NCBI RefSeq assembly: GCF_025370935.1
Contig: NC_133494.1
Coordinates: forward strand, 8,609,952-8,673,951
Source of the DNA: Choristoneura fumiferana
Taxonomy: Eukaryota > Arthropoda > Insecta > Lepidoptera > Tortricidae
DNA length: 64,000 nt
Direction: 5' to 3'
In this document: in pieces, positions 49,001 to 60,332 of the stretch
How the letters are laid out: each line of letters starts with the position of its first letter
Position numbering within the stretch: the first letter of the stretch is position 1
Made by a program: the position numbers and the translations under genes
The notes under the pieces: generated by a model
Told to the model about the DNA's origin: nothing
Seen by the model: the letters and a program-made list of their open reading frames with translations, nothing else
Databases searched by the model: none

Positions 49001-50733
49001 ATTGTTTATATTTATAGCAATGTATAAAATAGGTTATTTTCGGTAAATCGTAGAACCTACTATTATAATTATTGGCAGAATAGGTATCCTAAATAAATTA
49101 AATACTTTCCAAAGTTACCTACTATTCCACGCGGACGAAGTCGCGGGCAAAAGCTAGTTGAATATAAAACTTTAGTCATCTGTTACTCGTTTACTTGTAA
49201 AACCTAGATTGCTGTTTTAGTTATACTATCACTAACGTAAGTACGGTTAGATATTTGCTCTGTTAAGAGTTGCTAAATAATATCGATTTTTATTTATTTA
49301 TTTTAAGGTGGCGATCTGTATTAGCACATCATTTGACTTCATTACGAGACCCGATATTTTGGATGATAAATAAAAAAATAGTTGATATGGTCGATGATTC
49401 TCTCAAAACCTTACCTGGATACACAAGAAACGAATTATTTTTCCCAGGAGTTCGAATTTTAAATGTTGAAGTCAAGAAAGTTATGACAATGTTTGAGCCA
49501 TTCAAATTTGAAGTAACTGATGCTTTAAAATCTTCGTCAGAAAATCCAATGTTTCAGGTAAACTTAGTCCAGAGTAGACTAAATCATAAACCATTCACTG
49601 TAAAACTCAATATTTCGTCACTTACCAATCAAAAAGGATTGATTAAATTATATTTAGGACCAAAGATATTACCGGGAGAGTTTGCAATGAAGAAAAACTT
49701 ATTTATGTTGCTTGATAATTTCGAAGTAAACCTAAAAATAGGAAGTAATGCTATATCGAGAACATCAAGTGAATTTGAAAATATATCGGAAGATTTCACA
49801 TCACTTAACGACCTTCGGAAGGTAATTGAAGACGCTGAATTTGGATTAGATGTTAAACCTCTCAAACCTATTAAAACCTTGACCGGTTTCCCTTCACGCC
49901 TTATTCTTCCAAAAGGAACGCCGGAGGGGCTTTCAATGCAATTACTTGCTTTTGTGGCTCCTTTTGCTAAAGTAACGGCTGCGGGAATGACATCATTACC
50001 AAAAAAGGAATTCAATTCTGCAATTTTAGCTCCTGGATATCCGTTTGATTTAGGCTTCGATGACACACAATTCTTAGCATTGCCCAATGTTATGATAAAA
50101 GATATAATTGTAACCCATAAAGAAAACAAAGGCGGCAGTAAAGGTGGTTCGGAAGGAACAAAAAAATGGTTTGGTGGCGATACATCTGATTCTTACGGCC
50201 CAAGCAGGGAACCGTATGCAGCTAATTTAAAAAATAGTGAATTTGAAGAGGTTTCTGGTTCTAATGGTGTCAAACGAGAAGTTTTCGATTACAATTTAAG
50301 AAAAAGCCAGTATGGTAAGACTTCTGACTCCTATGGCGCTAAGAGGGAACCTTACGATTATAATTTAAGAAAAAGTCAATACGGTAAAAGTGAAGACTAT
50401 GCTGGTAAAAGAAGTAGCTATTACAAAGGTGATAAGGATATTATAACAGATAAAATATCGGTGACAGAAAAAGATAAACTCGAGAATAAAGAAAATGTTA
50501 ACACAAATGTAGTTGGAAAAGATGATGTTATTCTGGATAATATTCCAGTTAGTGAAAATAAGGATGAAGATATCAATCCGACATTAAATGTAGGTGACTT
50601 ATCTGAAGTACCAGAAGCAGATAATTATCACAATCGTCAATTTTTACCTAATATGGTACTTGACAATGCGTATCTGAACAAGGACGATTATTTATTACCA
50701 TCAGTGTATACTGTTGATTACATTTATGAGTGA
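43024..50733 (+). CDS. Hexamerin B with long repetitive C-terminal tail, complete, 5 exons
   Basis: Hemocyanin-superfamily storage protein. Exons: 43024-43120, 44275-44408, 45506-46291, 46387-46508, 49308-50733; 854 aa; same intron phases (1, 0, 0, 2) and the same 134-nt exon 2 as hexamerin A. Residues 1-18 are a signal peptide (MKTLTVLIVAVLVAGSSG). The M-domain motif EDIGLNSYYF begins near residue 227 and lacks the copper histidines. The hemocyanin C domain ends at about residue 651 (DIIVTHK). A further 203 residues follow, against about 50 in hexamerin A: a Gly/Lys/Ser linker, then roughly 22-residue repeats with the core KREPYDYNLRKSQYGK, then a charged stretch ending VDYIYE. The tail lies in the same open exon, so it is not an annotation join. 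At 46508 I chose the donor that keeps phase 2; it makes an AG|G codon with the exon at 49308. Intron 4 (2.8 kb) is filled by Helitron-like DNA. The hexamerin subclass is uncertain. Confidence 0.92.
43325..43715 (+). repeat. Family C copy 3 plus LINE tail in intron 1 of hexamerin B
   Basis: Family C blocks at 43325-43575 (GAATGTCACTACTAGATTAT). A LINE 3' end GGCCTATGTCCAACAGTGGA and a (TACC)n tail follow at about 43605-43720. Confidence 0.6.
43945..44199. mobile_element. MITE with about 55-bp inverted ends in intron 1 of hexamerin B
   Basis: GGCGAGTTGAAAGC on the left pairs with GCTTTCAACTCGCC on the right, both extended by GCGCGCAGCGAGTTCG and its complement. TTAT flanks both sides (43941-43944, 44200-44203). 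It interrupts a Helitron-like copy that starts near 43854 (CTAGCACTTTCCCGCGACTT) and resumes at 44204. Confidence 0.65.
44728..44958 (-). mobile_element. SINE family 2 in intron 2 of hexamerin B
   Basis: Minus-strand copy: CACCAATTGACCTAGTCCCA at the tail end, and GGGAACCGAACCCGGGACC with CTCTAACCACTAGGCCATCT as the tRNA-like head complement. Confidence 0.75.
46783..47003 (+). mobile_element. Helitron-like element in intron 4 of hexamerin B, first copy
   Basis: Starts TCCTACTTATAATATTATAA, has a (GTCT)n run, ends AGTCGCGGGCATAAGCTAG. It follows a degenerate ACTTATTACTTAT array at about 46700-46782. Confidence 0.7.
47004..49157 (+). mobile_element. Helitron-like element, expanded copy directly after the first
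   Basis: Begins TAATATTATAAATGCGAAAG immediately after the CTAG of the previous copy and ends GTCGCGGGCAAAAGCTAG at 49157. A unit with GGGGATGAAA...CGTCATTGTCGAAGATAAA is repeated about five times between 47195 and 47860, against once in the 353-bp copy at 8725. A LINE fragment lies inside. Confidence 0.6.
48370..48730 (+). pseudogene. RTE-like LINE ORF C-terminus nested in the Helitron-like element
   Basis: The frame 48470-48727 encodes KTAKLKWDWAGHVCRMHPDR, then RGRPKRRWRDDL, and ends AQQWDIIQAT. The WAGHVxR...RGRPxxRWxDD pattern is the usual C-terminus of lepidopteran endonuclease/reverse-transcriptase ORFs. The catalytic domains are absent. An (AT)n run follows. Confidence 0.75.
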
Positions 50734-50779
50734 AAATCATCGCAATGTGTCATTTAACTAAATGTATCAGTTATTGTTT

Positions 50780-50785
50780 AATAAA
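50780..50785 (+). terminator. Poly(A) signal of hexamerin B
   Basis: AATAAA 47 nt after the TGA stop (50731-50733), followed by a T-rich run; the 3' UTR would be very short. Confidence 0.65.
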
Positions 50786-52005
50786 TGTTAATTTTATTCT
50801 TTTTTTATTGTTTTGATTAGCTTCTGACCGCAACTTCACCTGCGTAGATTTGGTTATCAGTACAATTCCCCATATAAATTTAATTTACTTATCATACTCG
50901 TACAAAGAACCTCCTATTGAACTCCATCATCAACAATATACAAATATTTTATCTACTTAAAGTGCTTACGAGTAAAAAAAAATGGGTACGATTTTATTGA
51001 TCGCGTTTTCGGCGACCTAATAAATAATATTTATTCCCAAAATAGTAGATCTGTTACCTAAATTGAATCACCAAATAATATTAAAACGGTTACCTAAATA
51101 TTATTTATAAATTACTCGGAAACAATATTGATCATCAAATAATCATATTGGGTTCCAAAATAATAGACGTGCCACTAAAACTAAATCACCAAGCAATGTA
51201 GAAATGGCTTCCTAAAAATTTATTATAATCGCTGGAAAATAATATTGATCATCAAAGAATTGAACTGAAATTTGACGATAATGATAATACAATGAATGAA
51301 ATAATTATAATAATATCTTGTCACAAATTACACCAATTGACCCAGCCCCAAACTAAGCAAAGTTTATTCTATGGGTGCTAAACAATGGGTAGACATACAT
51401 ACTGTTATTTTGGGAGTATAGGACCGTTGGAAATGAGACGCGGGTATTTGCTAAACGAGCTATATTTCGACTGACTGAAAGCCGGGTGCAACCGGCTTGT
51501 ATCTTATAACAATAACTACCCTCTTATCTCAATAATAACACATACATATATACTTAAATAAATACATACAAACATCCAAGACTCAAGTACCTACTACAAA
51601 CATTTATATTCATCATACAAGTATTAGCAAAAAATGTTCGGTTCTGGCACTTCGCCGGCCGCTGCCGCGGCACGCTCGCTTCGCTCACTCGGCTCGCGCA
51701 CTGAACTTTTGAACTTTTTAATACTAAACAAAATAAAATTAAATTGAGGCCATTGTCATTTAATGTACAGGCATGGAATAACATCATTGACGAGCAAGTG
51801 TGATGAAATAGTTATTTTCATCTCTCCTGCTCGGAAAGTTTAATTTTCATGGGTAGATAGCCGGGTGGAAAATTGCGTTTTCACCTCTAGGGTGGAAAGT
51901 ATTTATTTTTTATTTTTTGATTAGACACGGAGTCGAAGATAATTGAGTTACGTCAATGACACTTTTATTCACGTTTCGGCATGGCCATCTAGATGCACGT
52001 CGTGA
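50786..52005. other. Intergenic repeats after hexamerin B
   Basis: 50960-51260 is a run of related motifs (TTACCTAAAT, AATATTGATCATCAAA, CCAAAATAATAG). 51325-51600 is SINE family 2 (minus) split by an unknown segment at about 51410-51530. 51634-51715 is GC-rich repeat DNA. No gene. Confidence 0.5.
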
Positions 52006-52244
52006 CCAAGGAGCTTATATAAATACAACACTGGAGGTTGAACGCCGAACATCCGTTTGAAACAAGAAATGTAATCTTTATTACGTCACGAACATATTCC
52101 ATCTCTTTCTTTAGTTAGGTTAAAGAAGAGATGGAAGTCATTCCTGAAATGTGAATGAAAGAGATGGAATATATAACATAAGTATTAAACGTCAAACTTC
52201 TTCGTTCGGCGTTCAACCTCCAGTTTTGTATATTAGCTCTTTGG
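52006..52244. mobile_element. Palindromic MITE, 239 bp
   Basis: The outer arms CCAAGGAGCTTATATAAATA and TGTATATTAGCTCTTTGG, with GGTTGAACGCCGAAC against GTTCGGCGTTCAACC, form inverted repeats of about 43 bp. An inner ATTCCATCTCTTTC/GAAAGAGATGGAAT pair adds a second stem. Confidence 0.7.
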
Positions 52245-53192
52245 TGACAACTGGGTTTTTTTTTGTAGTCGGCTGTGGCAAGTGGCCAGGTCGAAATGGT
52301 ACCGTTGGAGGTTGGATATAAGTAAATTCAATTTATAATTATTGTCATTTTTTTGTACTATTTTACTTTCCTCACAGTCGAAATGAAAAATAGAGTGTCT
52401 AACTCGGGTGAAATTACCCATTTACCTCACTTCGTTCGAGCGCCAGAAATATCTCGAGTGAAATGGGTCACTTTCTACCCTTGGTTATCAATCTACTATT
52501 GTGTCACGAGGGTGCAAAATGGTGTATTTACGGCGAGGGCGGTACATTGAATCCAGAATGAATTAAGGGTTAACACCCAAAACGAAAATAGTTTTGCTCC
52601 CGAGTGGCTCATACAACTTTTCACACCCAGCATTAAGAAACTTGAAAAAAAAACAATTCTAAATATAACTATTGTAATTCTCGATAACAGTAAATATTAA
52701 TGCCATGTTATAGTGAGAAGTTCTTTTTTCTAATAACACGTTATCGAAACAACGTATTATTACTTCCCAAAGAAGCACCAATCAGCATTACTCTTAAAAC
52801 ATACTTCAGCACCGTAAAAACAAAAACATTCAAGTAAATAGGTACCTACTTATAAAACCTCTTTTCAACAACTTAAAAAACTCAAGTCTGTAATAATGCA
52901 CATTATTGCTAATTTACGTAGTTTTCTGTCATTATTATTGGAAATGATCCAAATATTCTTCAACGCCGTTACGCTTTCCCTATTTTCATCTTAGAAAATT
53001 TAAAAACCATCGCTCACTACTGTGACACGAGCTCAAATACAAATAGAAATACATTTACAGTCGATTACAAGGTTTCTGTAAAGAAGTGAAATATTTTTGA
53101 CTGTTTATTATTATAAGTAATTGTAAAGTGTAAAGTACCTAGTGTCGCAATACAGGAAGCGTTTTATTTTTCGAAGATACCAAATATATCAT
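52245..53192. other. Intergenic DNA, nothing recognised
   Basis: AT-rich, with no repeat family that I can place. Confidence 0.35.
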
Positions 53193-53470
53193 TTACTTAT
53201 TCACAACACAAGATACAACAATATGATAGGATACAAAATAAATAAAAACTACGTAAATATAGCTAACTAATAAAAAGAAAGCACCATCTAAGAAGTCCTC
53301 CTGCGGCATAGACCCCAACACACTGGTGGCATCACCTCTCTGTACAGTCAGAAAAATTCGCTGGGAGAGGTAAGCGCCAGCTCTGGGGTCTCCTGAGGTC
53401 CCTATCAACCGGGACGACAAGGCCCTCATGAAGGCTCTCATGTCAGCCGACCAGAGACCCATTGTAAGTT
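53193..53470 (-). pseudogene. Possible transposon-derived ORF end
   Basis: Minus-strand frame encoding RLIGTSGDPRAGAYLSQRIF then LTVQRGDATSVLGSMP. I recall similar DPR.G..L.QR....IQRGNA.SVLGT phrases at the ends of repeated insect ORFs, but cannot name the element. The final 30 codons look like read-through of non-coding DNA. Confidence 0.35.
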
Positions 53471-54892
53471 AAGAATAAGTAGCAATAATATCTTTTTAAC
53501 CACCATGCGATCTCCCTGTATTAAACAATATATTTTCCGCCACTATGGCATAGTTACATACAGCGCCAGCCTTCCGGGCACCTTACCACCTGGCAGTGAT
53601 TTTGGGCAACTTTTTTATTTATAAGTTTAGTTTGTATGTAGTTTTAGATACAATATTGTATCCTTAATAATCCTGTAAATTATTGAATGTACCAAATATG
53701 ACAGCTAATAAATAAATTGTCTCCTATTCCAGATACTAAACAAAGTTTTTATATTTTGAAACGGAGTAATATTTTAGACTTCTAAAAAAATGCTAATATA
53801 AAATGTATTGAAATAAAACTTTACGAGACGTTGTTATAATAAAACTTTGTTTATATTTACACATGTCAAGTTTCATCTGAATCATAATTCCTCGTGTAGA
53901 TTGTAGTTTATTGCTTAAGTCATAAATCATTGTTAAATTTACTGCACATCTGCCAAAAGCAAGAAAATCTAAAGCAATTATATAATCTTGCGTGAAATCT
54001 GGTAAGGCGGCCAATGGGTGATGAATAAGGACAGCTTATATTTAAAGTTTGTAGTTAATCTTACAAAGCAAAGATTGTCAAATCACCGTCGCAGTGGTTT
54101 AGTATTCGACATTTACTTAATCGTCATTGCAACCAGCAAGGAAAACAGTCGGTTTCGTGCCAGAATGAAGTTATATTTCCACAGCATTCACACCGATGAT
54201 TCAGGGTCCAGCACCAACGCTGCGAGCCGGCTAAACATTGCTTTTGGCTATGATAGCCAATTATTTTTGGTTAGGGAATTTAAATCACTGTAAATTGCCC
54301 ACACGTCAGTTACAGATCGACGAGCAAATTAATGAGAACCCGTTAGTGCTTGAGATGCTAGTATATTAACAAAATGTGATCAGACGAGTCTATTTCAAAG
54401 GAAAGCTAGATGACATTTAAATCTAGGGAGATATTTTTCAAAATTGTAATCAGTAAATATAATTAAATCATTTAGTTTAAAGATGTTTAAATTAAGACTA
54501 CTTTAACTCAGGTAATCTCGACCTAATTTCTCTCCGAATCCTCGTCATCAATTGTTACACTAAACGACTCGAGCATCGAGCGAGGAATGCCGATATGCCA
54601 ACAAGCCGGCACGTGGAATACTAAACAGCTCCAAGCTTACAGTGTCGGAGATGATACAGCCAATAAAAATAGACAATCACACCGATTGAATGATCCCTCA
54701 ACTATGCCGATTTCATTCAGGAAGTGCGGTAATTTGGCTTTTGTCTCTCTTGAGATTTTTTATTGCCACTCAATTACGAAAACTGTGTAAATAATTCATC
54801 AAAAATCAAAAGCCACCAACATAGCCGACAAATCATTGATAATTTCATCTGCATTGCGTACTGTGTCTCTGTGTTTGTTTATTGATATCCAG

Positions 54893-55015
54893 GCAAAGTC
54901 AAAGTCAAAATATCTTTATTCAATTTAGGCTATAACAAGCACTTATGAATGTCAAAAACATCTACCACCAGTTCAGAAATACCTCTGTTGAGAAGAATCC
55001 GGCAAGAAATTCAGT
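54893..55015 (-). mobile_element. Jockey/CR1-type LINE 3' end, minus strand
   Basis: AAAGTCAAAGTCAAAATATC and CTCTGTTGAGAAGAATCCGG are the reverse complement of the 3' UTR at about 31640-31758. Only the last 120 bp was inserted. Confidence 0.7.
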
Positions 55016-57004
55016 CTAACCCATATCCACATAAAGTGCAGTTTTTTTACAGCAAAGCTCAGAAAATAGCGGAAATACGCATTTAATCATGATTCACTCA
55101 TTAATTCAAACTCTGACCTAATTTCTATTTTCGTATCTTACTGACGAATTCAGGCTGATTTAGTTTTTCTTATTGTGGCATTCAGGAGAGAATACAAAAA
55201 TTATAGTCGATCACCGACATTCTATATCTGCGCGGGCGCCGCGCGCCGCCGTATAACCCGTTTCACGCGCCAGTGGTAGCCAATCGATGACGTATTTGTC
55301 TCATTGTATAAAATGTAGACTTATAGCTAAGAACATTAATTATTACTGCATATTTATTGTTCTCACATTCACATTAAAATAAATCTTTAAAAAGTTTTTA
55401 TATTTTAAAACGGCGTTTTGTGTATGCACTAGACTCTCCATGATTGAAAATTATCTTGATCCAGATTATAAGCAAACCCACTAAACTCAAACGTAACAGC
55501 AAAAATACAATAAAATAACTCTTTATTGAACACCAACACATAGTAAGTAGTACGAAAATAATAATATTAATAAATATTACATAGGTTTATGTGATATTGA
55601 CACAAGTACTTGGTTTAATTTGAATAGCAAAGGTTTAAAATTTCTGAAACTGAACAGCATCGTCCCATTTCAGCAAGTCACGACGTTGCGACGCGTAATA
55701 TTTTCACTGGGCTTGTTTTGTATCGCCGTTTGCATCAAAGGAATTTTCTGTTAACTAAGGAAATGTTCGAATATATTGGCGCACGTTACCGACTCTGGAA
55801 TGTCTTACGCGTGGCGTGTTCAGCATGCTCCGATCTGTTACGATCAAGGACTGGGCAGTTTACGTTCGAAATGATTGTGTCGATACAGTAAACATTTGAC
55901 TTTACTTGTACTTTATTTTGGTTGGTGTTAAGTCGTATATTTGTTTATTTGAAGCTCTACTTAAAAGAACGGTTAAGCGCGAGGCATACTCGCCTACCGA
56001 GGGTTCCGTACATCTTTCAATATTTTATGCTGTTGAATGGCATTTCTGTGCTACACATTTGACCGCAAAATTAACTTGGTTGTAACTGGAAAAATGAAGG
56101 GATTTCAAAGAAAAAATATTATTATTAAGATTTTGCTATTTTTTGGTAAAATATATATAATGATAAGCATTATTACCAAATTGCAAGTTCACAGGTCAAT
56201 GGAAAGTGGAAAAATTCTTCGATACACAATTTTGTAAAAAAGGCTGACTTTGGTGGACAGATGGACTGATAAACGGATGGACACATGAGTGGCAGCAAAA
56301 GGGTTCCATTTGTACCCTTCGGGTACGGAACCCTAAAAAGTATAAGTATCCAAGTAACGATAATTCTCTTGTATAAACTGTCTCAAATTAATAGTTTATT
56401 CACAAATAAAATCAAGTATTCAACCTATAAACCTTTCTTACAATGTTTGCTCTTCAAATAAAGAAGTTCACTTTCGCAATTACTAAGTTAGTGTCAAAGA
56501 GCCTTTAGATTCGACTTCTGCGTAACCAAAATGCATTCCAGTTTCATTCGAGAAGTTGACAAGAATGTGTATTTACTAACATAGTAATGGTTTTAGTGAC
56601 TGCCAGTGACTGTGTAAGTCGATTTTAAGTGTTCTTATCTTGGATTATGTATGTAAACGTCTTTAACGATTTTAAATAAAATGCTATGCTCAGATTTCTA
56701 AGATATTTCCGGTGCTGATAATGAAATGGTTTTGATTATAATTTGCGTCGATCAATGGCGTCACCGTATAAATTGATGTCGTTTTCATAACGGGCGGATA
56801 GTCTACTCCAAACTATGGTAAGTATTTATTGTATTGTCATGGACATGAAGTTGTTTCCTTACAGTCCTTTATTATTTATAGCCCAGCATAAATTTACACT
56901 GCAACGAGTCAATAAACACGTCATAATCCGCGTTCGATAGAGACAGAAGCAGATGAGTTTTTGCTTATTTTCGTATTCCAGTTTCTACGTTTGAGGGGAT
57001 TTTC
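55016..57004. other. Upstream flank of troponin C
   Basis: A short GC-rich stretch lies at about 55230-55280 (GCGGGCGCCGCGCGCCGCCG). A family F repeat lies at 55975-56339 (GAGGGTTCCGTACATC ... GGGTACGGAACCCTAAAAAG). No other gene seen. Confidence 0.45.
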
Positions 57005-57040
57005 TATAAATAGGGGTGCCACACGAGCGAGAAATCCAGT
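57005..57040 (+). promoter_or_regulatory. Core promoter of troponin C
   Basis: TATAAATA at 57005-57012 and an ATCCAGT initiator at about 57034-57040. The leader would be about 65 nt to the ATG at 57102. Confidence 0.65.
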
Positions 57041-57101
57041 GTAACAACACTCGCACTCGGATTCGGTTCTTGTTACAAAAAGCTATCGACCCTAGTCTAC
57101 C

Positions 57102-60100
57102 ATGGTGAGACCATAGTTTTTCATTTTTCTTGTGACGTGCCGCCTGTGACAATGTGTTTTAATATTGGCGTGATAAGTGTTAATTTGTAATCTGAAAAGT
57201 GGATGCCAAGGATTCAGAAAAGCTCTTGCTCTGTTTTAAAGTGCCGCCTGCTGTAAATAGTATTTTCTCCAAAAATTTTAATTGTAGCATCCGATAATAT
57301 GACAACAGAATACAAAGGACACAATATTTATGCAGCATTGTCTCTTTTGTTCGTTAAGTTTAAAACCTTACTGTATTTTAATAGGACACCGACGATGACC
57401 AGAAGATGGCGATGCTTCGCAAAGCCTTTCAGATGTTTGATACCACAAAGTCAGGCTATATTGACGTCCTCAAGGTGTCCACAATCCTGAACACCATGGG
57501 CCAGCTCTTCGATGATGCTGAGCTGAAGACCCTCATCGATGAAAATGATCCAGAAAGTAAGTTATTCAGACATTACACTGCGTTTGCATGATCACCACTG
57601 ACGGATCCACCTGTGGGCGGTCAAATGGAGTAAAAGATAAAATCCACGCGGATTTATACCTGTCATCTCCATTCAAATATGTAGATTTACGGCTGTCAGT
57701 TAAACGTTTCATGTTTACGCCATAGATTGAACTATTCATCAAATTCAACACACTCAACAAAGTTTTACTTGCAATAAATTTCGGTGAATAAGGGGTTAAT
57801 TGACTTATTGCAAGTACGATTAGATATAAGTACATAAAGATTTCTTTAATTCTTAACAATCGATATCTACTCAAACATTTATTATATTACTATATTAGTT
57901 TTGCACGTGGGTGCTTGAAATTTACAATTTTTGGATGAGTGAGTACTTAATAATATCATAATGACCAAAGCCAACATAACCGGCTGTGGTATGTTTATTG
58001 TTCTGGGGTGCGCTCGCTTTTTAAAATTGATGTAGTATACATAGAAACAATGATCCATAGTTAAAATTGGTTCGAAGTTAGAAACAAAACTAGATCCGGA
58101 CTACTTTCATCTTCCAGAAAAACAGTTTCTTTATTTTTTACTTATCAAATTGTTTATTTTTAAACTGGTCATGTAGGTATCCGTATTCATTTTTTTTGAA
58201 TAAGTTGAGCTAAAAGCTTAACTGCCAGTATTTTTAGCCGCGTTATAAAGCCGTTCTTAAGCATATTTGTGACGAGGCGTCGCACCTCTACAAACGTTAC
58301 GAAATATTTTTACACGTCGCGGGAACTCCAACGGTGCTATTTCCGTACGACTCTCTTTAAGATCTCCGTTCCTTTGAGTGGTCACTTGCGTTGGTTTACT
58401 TTTTACAGTCGCTAAGGTGACGAAAGGTATACGCAACTAAATAATTAGTGTTAGTTATTTTTCCGCTTCAAACGGAGTTATTAACTCTACCCTAACCGAA
58501 TCAACATAACAAACTAAATCTGTGACATTTAAAATCTGATTAGCATTACCTCTAATTAAACTTCAACAAAATGAAGACACGCAGAGTAAATCGACTAGCG
58601 CCATCCACTTCAATATGTATATGTCCGTTCCTTATGTATTTCTGTTATTAAGTAATTTAATGCTAAGAAATTAATTAACAGCACAAAAATTAGAAATGCG
58701 ATTAGAATCCAAGTATTAAAGACTACGCTGTGAGTTTTGAGTTCAATCGTTATTGTGTTGCTACGTTAGAATAAGATGGTTTTCATTTTCGGTCAGTACA
58801 TATGAACCACTCTAGAATACATTTTTTCTTTTGATTTACAGACTCTGGCAAAATCAACTTCGATGGTTTCTGCAACATCGCGTCTCACTTCTTAGAGGAA
58901 GAAGATGCTGAAGCTATGCAACAGGAACTGAAGGAAGCTTTCAGGTATGTAATAGCAATTAATAATTCATCAGGACACACTGAAGTCTTATTCAGATTTT
59001 ACTTTGAACTAATTGAGTTTTCCTTTAAGGAAGAGACTCGTTTCATGATGAGTAAATGAGAATAAATAAAGAAGAAAAAATAATAGAAGAAGAAGAAAAT
59101 TATAGAGCGGGTCACGAGTTAGTTGGTTTCTGGTTCTTATACGTTGACTTTTCATTTTTCTCCATTTTCAATTGGTGAAAAAATATCAGGCGTATATTTA
59201 ATAATGATTCATGGCCCATTCGAGTTTTCTGATATTTACTTTCAGCATTCACATCTATTCATATTTTCTTATAATCGATTCCAGATTGTACGATCGCGAA
59301 GGCAACGGCTACATCACCACCTCCACGCTCAAAGAAATCTTAGCCGCTCTTGATGACAAGCTCAGTGGCTCCGACCTTGATGGCATCATCGCTGAAATTG
59401 ACACTGACGGATCCGGAACCGTCGACTTCGATGGTAATTGTTTTTTCTTAAGCTGATGCTTCTTCTTCTCCTTTAAGTGATTTTGAAGACGTGGGCAAAC
59501 CCAAGCCTAACCAATGTAGTAAATTTTAGTATTTAAGTATTATATTTAGGAGTCTGGATAGCTTAGTGGTTGGACCTATGGTGTCTCAAGCAGAAGGGTG
59601 TGGATGATGTTCCTAATTCGCATAAGCGAGCCGATATACGGGCTATTGGGGACGTATAAATACCTATAGGCCGAAATGATTTTGTAGCAGTGACTACTGA
59701 GATCAATGTTATTTTGTTTTTAATTTTTTTTTGCCGTCGAGATATGGGTACTACAGTCTAGTAATATTCATTAAAGAATAAAAATATTAATATTTAACGC
59801 AATTATACGATAGTAACCGACTTGTACACATTTACTGAGTTGTGGAGGGTTGACTCTATGAAATTATTCCGTATCATACCTAAGGGCTAATTACAGTAGT
59901 TTTTTCATCAGCCTTTCTCTGTATCATCCGCTACTGCATATGAAACACCTAAAAGTACTTTATTATTACCATCATAGCCTGATTCTTCCAAAAGACGTGT
60001 TACTAAGTGTTAGATACTAGAAAGATTCAATTGTCGTGCAACTAGTTAGCATTTTTCTGGTACGTTTGTTTAAGTAAAGAAGACAAGTAAGCGAAGAAAA

Positions 60101-60332
60101 TATCTAGGGAATCTATTGTTAGTGATATTGCGCCAGTCAGCCAATTATTAGGAGTATCGACCCGTATTAATTGATTGGATCACAACTAAATTCAAAGTAG
60201 CAAATAATTATGTTTCAAGAATAATAAAGGTTTTTTTGGCTAATTAGGAGATACACATCATTTTAACGAGCTTCTAACATATAAATTTTCTTTTCTTCCT
60301 CAGAATTCATGGAGATGATGACTGGAGACTAA
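57102..60332 (+). CDS. TpnC: Troponin C, complete, 5 exons, one canonical EF-hand
   Basis: Calcium sensor of the thin-filament troponin complex in muscle. Exons: 57102-57104 (the start codon alone), 57385-57556, 58842-58944, 59285-59433, 60304-60332; 151 aa, the usual insect troponin C size. The intron directly after ATG is typical of troponin C and calmodulin genes. EF-hand loops: I, residues 20-31, has Lys at position 12; II, 56-67, has Gly at position 12; III, 96-107, has Thr at position 12; IV, 132-143 (DTDGSGTVDFDE), is canonical. So only loop IV should bind calcium well. Ends MEMMTGD. From memory the sequence most resembles the Drosophila TpnC25D type. It lies between hexamerins B and C on the same strand, with its own promoter and poly(A) signal. 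Intron 4 contains a decayed SINE near 59551. Confidence 0.95.
59551..59690 (+). mobile_element. Decayed tRNA-headed SINE in intron 4 of troponin C
   Basis: CTGGATAGCTTAGTGGTTGG resembles an A-box head and GTCTCAAGCAGAAGG follows as in SINE family 1; the middle is lost and the end reads CCTATAGGCCGAAATGAT. Confidence 0.45.

Noticed and set aside
49629..50129. 166-codon minus-strand ORF
   Set aside because: Shadow of the real exon 5 of hexamerin B on the other strand; no domain.
54018..54293. 91-codon ORF upstream of troponin C
   Set aside because: No recognisable motif or promoter, and composition typical of random AT-rich DNA.
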